DNA of 8,822 nt from JAVBMO01 sp031552355. GTDB taxonomy: Bacteria; Bacteroidota; Bacteroidia; Bacteroidales; P3. The stretch is taken from contig JAVBMO010000149.1 of the NCBI GenBank assembly GCA_031552355.1, forward strand, positions 1-8,822, in the 5' to 3' direction. The notes under the pieces were generated by a model. It worked only from the letters and a program-made list of their open reading frames with translations. It was not told the origin of the DNA and did no database searches. The position numbers and the translations under genes are program-made. Below, one piece after another: positions 6,560 to 8,822 of the stretch; positions within the stretch are counted from its first letter, which is position 1; each line of letters opens with the position of its first letter.

Positions 6560-6817
6560 TTATTTTGTTCTGTTGGCGGTAATGTATTCTGCCATTACTT
6601 TTATCGACTTGAAAATTTCTTTTCCTTGGTTGGGGTCTTTCAACTTGATGCCGTAGTTTTTTTCCATCAAAACGATAAGTTCCAACGCATCAATAGAGTC
6701 AAGTCCTAAACCTTCACCAAACAAGGGTGCGTCTTCAGCAATGTCTTCAGGTTTAACATCTTCCAAGTTCAAAACTTCGATAATTTCTTCTTTTAATTTT
6801 AAAATCAATTCTTCCAT
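6560..6817 (-). CDS. Acyl carrier protein
   Basis: An 85-residue acidic four-helix carrier. The phosphopantetheine site is Ser41 in GLGLDSIDALELIVL (36-50), close to the DSLD motif of AcpP. The DSIDALE form is typical of carrier proteins in aryl-polyene and related pathways. Ile-Lys-Leu after EKNYG leads into helix 3, and the C-terminal helix has SIKVMAEYI (71-79). It carries the growing polyene acyl chain between synthase, reductase and dehydratase. The start ATG lies 4 bp after the stop of the upstream gene, so translation is probably coupled. Only one ACP is visible here, while many such clusters have two, so a second may lie outside the window. Confidence 0.95.
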   Translation of the reverse strand: MEELILKLKEEIIEVLNLEDVKPEDIAEDAPLFGEGLGLDSIDALELIVLMEKNYGIKLKDPNQGKEIFKSIKVMAEYITANRTK

Positions 6818-6821
6818 ATTG

Positions 6822-7442
6822 TTATTTATTGTAAAGTTGATGAATATTTTCTTTTGTAAAATTTATATTTTGATTTTCGTTTCGATCAATTAAAAATAAA
6901 ATGGCTTCATATTCGCCTTGCAAATAGTCTGTCCATCCGCAGATTACCTGACAGATATCGTTATCCGCAAATGCCGTTTTTACTCTTTCGCATATTTCTT
7001 CGACATTGAATTTTTCGCTGATGTAAAAGGATGTTTCGCCGTGAATTTTATTGCGAATGGCAATTTCGCCAGTTACAATATTGGGCAAAGTGTAAACGAA
7101 GTCTACCGGACTTGGGAAGTAGTTTTCAGGCGATTCAATAGTTTTTTGATAGGTAATATCGGCATCAAGTGATGAACTGCTGTTCCACAAAATAATGGCA
7201 GTGCCTTCTTTGGCTTTTTCGTGGTCAATATTATCTTTCAATAAAAGTTCCGAAGCCAAAAAGCCTACTTTCGAAAGTTTATCCATCTTAAAAAACTTGC
7301 TGTAATTAATTCCCAACGAGCGATATAAAGCCGATAAAAAAGCGCCGGCTTCTTGCCCGAGTTCGCCGGAAAAAAGTTCCTTTTCATTCAGAAAGGCTTT
7401 GTTTTTACAAATGGTACTATATGTTTTAATATTCAAATTCAT
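6822..7442 (-). CDS. Truncated ketoacyl-synthase-like protein (N-terminal half, no catalytic Cys)
   Basis: A 206-residue protein resembling only the N-terminal half of a ketoacyl synthase. Recognisable parts are the strand TAIILWNSSSSLDAD (81-95), then the dimer-interface-like segment PSPVDFVYTLPNIVTGEIAI (110-129), and GETSFYIS (135-142), where the nucleophile elbow should come. Aligned back from ICGWTDYL (the AGGSE position), the Cys site falls near Lys144, and there is no Cys in that region. The two-His C-terminal half is absent. Similar short proteins are annotated as 3-oxoacyl-ACP synthase or ketoacyl-synthase N-terminal-like (PF13723 type) in Bacteroidetes clusters of this kind. It may be a scaffold or length-setting partner. 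The start at 7442 (MNLNIKTYS) is preferred; the ATG at 7460 lies in the intergenic repeat. Confidence 0.8.
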   Translation of the reverse strand: MNLNIKTYSTICKNKAFLNEKELFSGELGQEAGAFLSALYRSLGINYSKFFKMDKLSKVGFLASELLLKDNIDHEKAKEGTAIILWNSSSSLDADITYQKTIESPENYFPSPVDFVYTLPNIVTGEIAIRNKIHGETSFYISEKFNVEEICERVKTAFADNDICQVICGWTDYLQGEYEAILFLIDRNENQNINFTKENIHQLYNK

Positions 7443-7452
7443 GTTTACTCTT

Positions 7453-7479
7453 TTTACCACGAAGTATCACTAAGTTTTT
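7453..7479. repeat. Intact copy of the dispersed intergenic repeat
   Basis: It contains ACCACGAAGTATCACTAAG followed by a run of T. It matches, at 25 of 26 positions, the sequence rebuilt by removing the MITE-like element at 1089-1287, and so acts as an in-window empty site. On the minus strand it ends about 10 bp before the preferred start of the short synthase-like gene. Confidence 0.7.
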
Positions 7480-7494
7480 TTGCGTTCTTTACAG

Positions 7495-8637
7495 TTAAGA
7501 TGACTTTTCAAATAATAACACCGCATTACATCCACCAAAGCCCGACAGCATTTTAATACAATATTTCTGCTGCACTGTTGTATTTTCTGTGGTTACGTTT
7601 AGCGGATTTGTAACACCTAATTCCTCATATCCACTTGTTTTTAAAGCAATTTCTTCTTTCAATGCGCATGTTGAAATAATACTTTCCAATACGCCTGCCG
7701 CCCCCAAAGTGTGTCCGAAATAACCTTTTAGACTGTTTACCGGTACATTTTCCAATCCTGCACGTGTCAGGGCAATGGATTCCATTTCATCATTGTAAGG
7801 CGTTGCCGTACCGTGTGCATTCACAAAAGCAATTTCGTTTGACTGAATACCGTTCAATGTTTTGCGTAACGCCAAATAAGAACCTTCGCCTGTCCGCGAG
7901 GGACCCGAAATATGGTTGGCATCGTTGCGTACCGCACCATTCGACAAAATAATATCGTCGTTTGTAATTTCTTCTTTTCTTGCCAAAATAATAGTGGCTG
8001 CTGCTTCACCCAAATTCAAGCCTGTTCGATCTTTATCGAAAGGGCGGCAAGGGTTTTCGGATAATGCTAAAAATGACTGAAAGCCCGAAACAATAAATTT
8101 TGACAACATATCAACGCCAATTACAATAGCATAGTCATATCTTTTCGATTCTAATTCCTGTTTGGCAACCAGCAAAGCCGATGCGCCCGAAATACAAGCG
8201 TTGGAAACGGTTATTGGTCTGTTTTTATTCCCAAAATATTCTGCAATCAATTGTGCTGAACGCCATAAATACACGCGTTCCGCTTCATATTTTGCTACTT
8301 CAGTAGTATCTAATAAATGTACATTCCCTTTGGTGGTCGATAATACAAACAATACCCGCTCGTTGGCAACATCAATTCCGGCAACTTTCAGTGCTTCGGT
8401 TATCGAAAGAATAGCTGCTTTTTCCAATTGTGTATAACATGTACCGGTTTGCTTGAGTTGTGAAAATTTTTCGTCTAAAATGCTTGTGGCAATTAACGAA
8501 GCCATGAAAGGCGTAGGTACACCAAACGTATTTTCGTAGCGGCGGATACCTATTTTTCCGGCTTTCACATTCCGATAATTTTCTTCGGTAGTAAAACCCA
8601 ATGACGATATAATATTATTTCCTATTTGACAAATCAT
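7495..8637 (-). CDS. Active beta-ketoacyl-ACP synthase, second FabF-like enzyme
   Basis: A 380-residue condensing enzyme with full triad: Cys148 in VSNACISGASAL, His275 in FVNAHGTATPYND, and His309 in LKGYFGHTLGAAG, with Lys304. Further signatures are PCRPFDKDRTGLNLGEAA (196-213) and MLSGFGGCNAVL near the end. It is only distantly similar to the synthase at 5270-6466 (NACISG instead of TACSSA). It may act at another step, such as initiation with the aryl starter or late elongation; aryl-polyene clusters commonly have such a second synthase (ApeR in E. coli). The ATG at 8637 overlaps the stop of the thioesterase gene in an ATGA junction, which indicates translational coupling. The N-terminus starts directly with the first strand (MICQIGNNIISSLG), so no upstream start is needed. 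Confidence 0.94.
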   Translation of the reverse strand: MICQIGNNIISSLGFTTEENYRNVKAGKIGIRRYENTFGVPTPFMASLIATSILDEKFSQLKQTGTCYTQLEKAAILSITEALKVAGIDVANERVLFVLSTTKGNVHLLDTTEVAKYEAERVYLWRSAQLIAEYFGNKNRPITVSNACISGASALLVAKQELESKRYDYAIVIGVDMLSKFIVSGFQSFLALSENPCRPFDKDRTGLNLGEAAATIILARKEEITNDDIILSNGAVRNDANHISGPSRTGEGSYLALRKTLNGIQSNEIAFVNAHGTATPYNDEMESIALTRAGLENVPVNSLKGYFGHTLGAAGVLESIISTCALKEEIALKTSGYEELGVTNPLNVTTENTTVQQKYCIKMLSGFGGCNAVLLFEKSS

Positions 8638-8822
8638 AGCAAACCGTTTTTCTTTTTCCAGTTTTCGTAAAATTCAGGATTCGTCCAGACCAATTGATAT
8701 TGTTTGTCTAAAAACACTTGAATGGACTTTCCTGTAGCCATTAAGCTATTGTCTTTAGTAGAACGAATTTCATATTCAAAAACGATTTTGGCGGCATCGG
8801 TATTTATGTAAAAAACATCAAC
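8634..8822 (-). CDS. Acyl-CoA/acyl-ACP thioesterase (4HBT hotdog), C-terminal part
   Basis: The last 62 codons of a gene that enters from the right edge. The visible protein reads DVFYINTDAAKIVFEYEIR, then LMATGKSIQVFLD, and ends FYENWKKKNGLL. The strand pattern, with an R-x(6-8)-A-T-G-x(3)-Q/V-F stretch, is that of the YbgC/FadM-type 4-hydroxybenzoyl-CoA thioesterases, which end with a short basic helix. The N-terminal active-site region is outside the window, so catalysis cannot be checked. A thioesterase of this kind is a regular member of aryl-polyene clusters, where it could release or edit acyl chains. Its TGA shares bases with the ATG of the next gene. Confidence 0.78.
   Translation of the reverse strand, partial: VDVFYINTDAAKIVFEYEIRSTKDNSLMATGKSIQVFLDKQYQLVWTNPEFYENWKKKNGLL

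Noticed and set aside
1..8822. tRNA, rRNA, CRISPR array or phage genes
   Set aside because: No cloverleaf, rRNA-like stretch, regularly spaced long repeats or integrase/phage proteins were seen. The spacer repeats are too short and irregular for CRISPR.

Overview
The window is a stretch of one long, apparently co-transcribed operon on the minus strand. It is read from the right edge (8822) to the left edge (1) and is cut at both ends. The AT-rich base composition, the A-rich leaders with little Shine-Dalgarno signal and the gene set itself point to a member of the Bacteroidetes; I cannot go to genus level from sequence alone. Every convincing gene is on the minus strand, and plus-strand reading frames look like shadows.

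In transcription order the genes are: the tail of a hotdog-fold acyl thioesterase (8822-8634); an active ketoacyl synthase (8637-7495); a short, catalytically dead N-terminal-half ketoacyl-synthase-like protein (7442-6822); an acyl carrier protein (6817-6560); a second active ketoacyl synthase (6466-5270); a full-length ketoacyl-synthase fold with all three catalytic residues replaced, probably a chain-length-factor-like partner (5263-4211); a four-helix DMT/EamA-type small transporter (4177-3824); a LolA-like periplasmic carrier (3732-3088); an overlapping lipoprotein that may act as a LolB-like acceptor (3110-2580); a FabZ-like dehydratase (2505-2119); a family 2 glycosyltransferase (2046-1291); and the N-terminal part of an MMPL/RND exporter (1060-1).

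This set matches the aryl-polyene/flexirubin type of biosynthetic cluster: a type II, fatty-acid-synthase-like line (synthases, carrier protein, dehydratase, thioesterase) builds a polyunsaturated acyl chain, and the glycosyltransferase, MMPL exporter and Lol-like proteins probably attach it to a lipid and carry it to the outer membrane. The diagnostic genes for the aryl starter (ammonia lyase, CoA/ACP ligase), the ketoreductase and the DarA/DarB-type resorcinol enzymes are not in view, so the exact product stays open. No wholly new system is evident. The notable details are the two catalytically empty synthase-fold proteins and the DNA between the genes.

That DNA is unusual. Most of the larger spacers carry copies of a short repeat of the form CAC(A/T)AAGTA(A/T)CAC(T/C)AAG. 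Near the ACP gene it forms a three-copy block with a 17-of-18-bp hairpin. Between the glycosyltransferase and the exporter, a roughly 195-bp palindromic MITE-like element has inserted into one copy of this repeat, and an uninterrupted copy at 7454-7479 acts as the empty site. Some repeat copies reach into genes and supply stop codons or the last codons.
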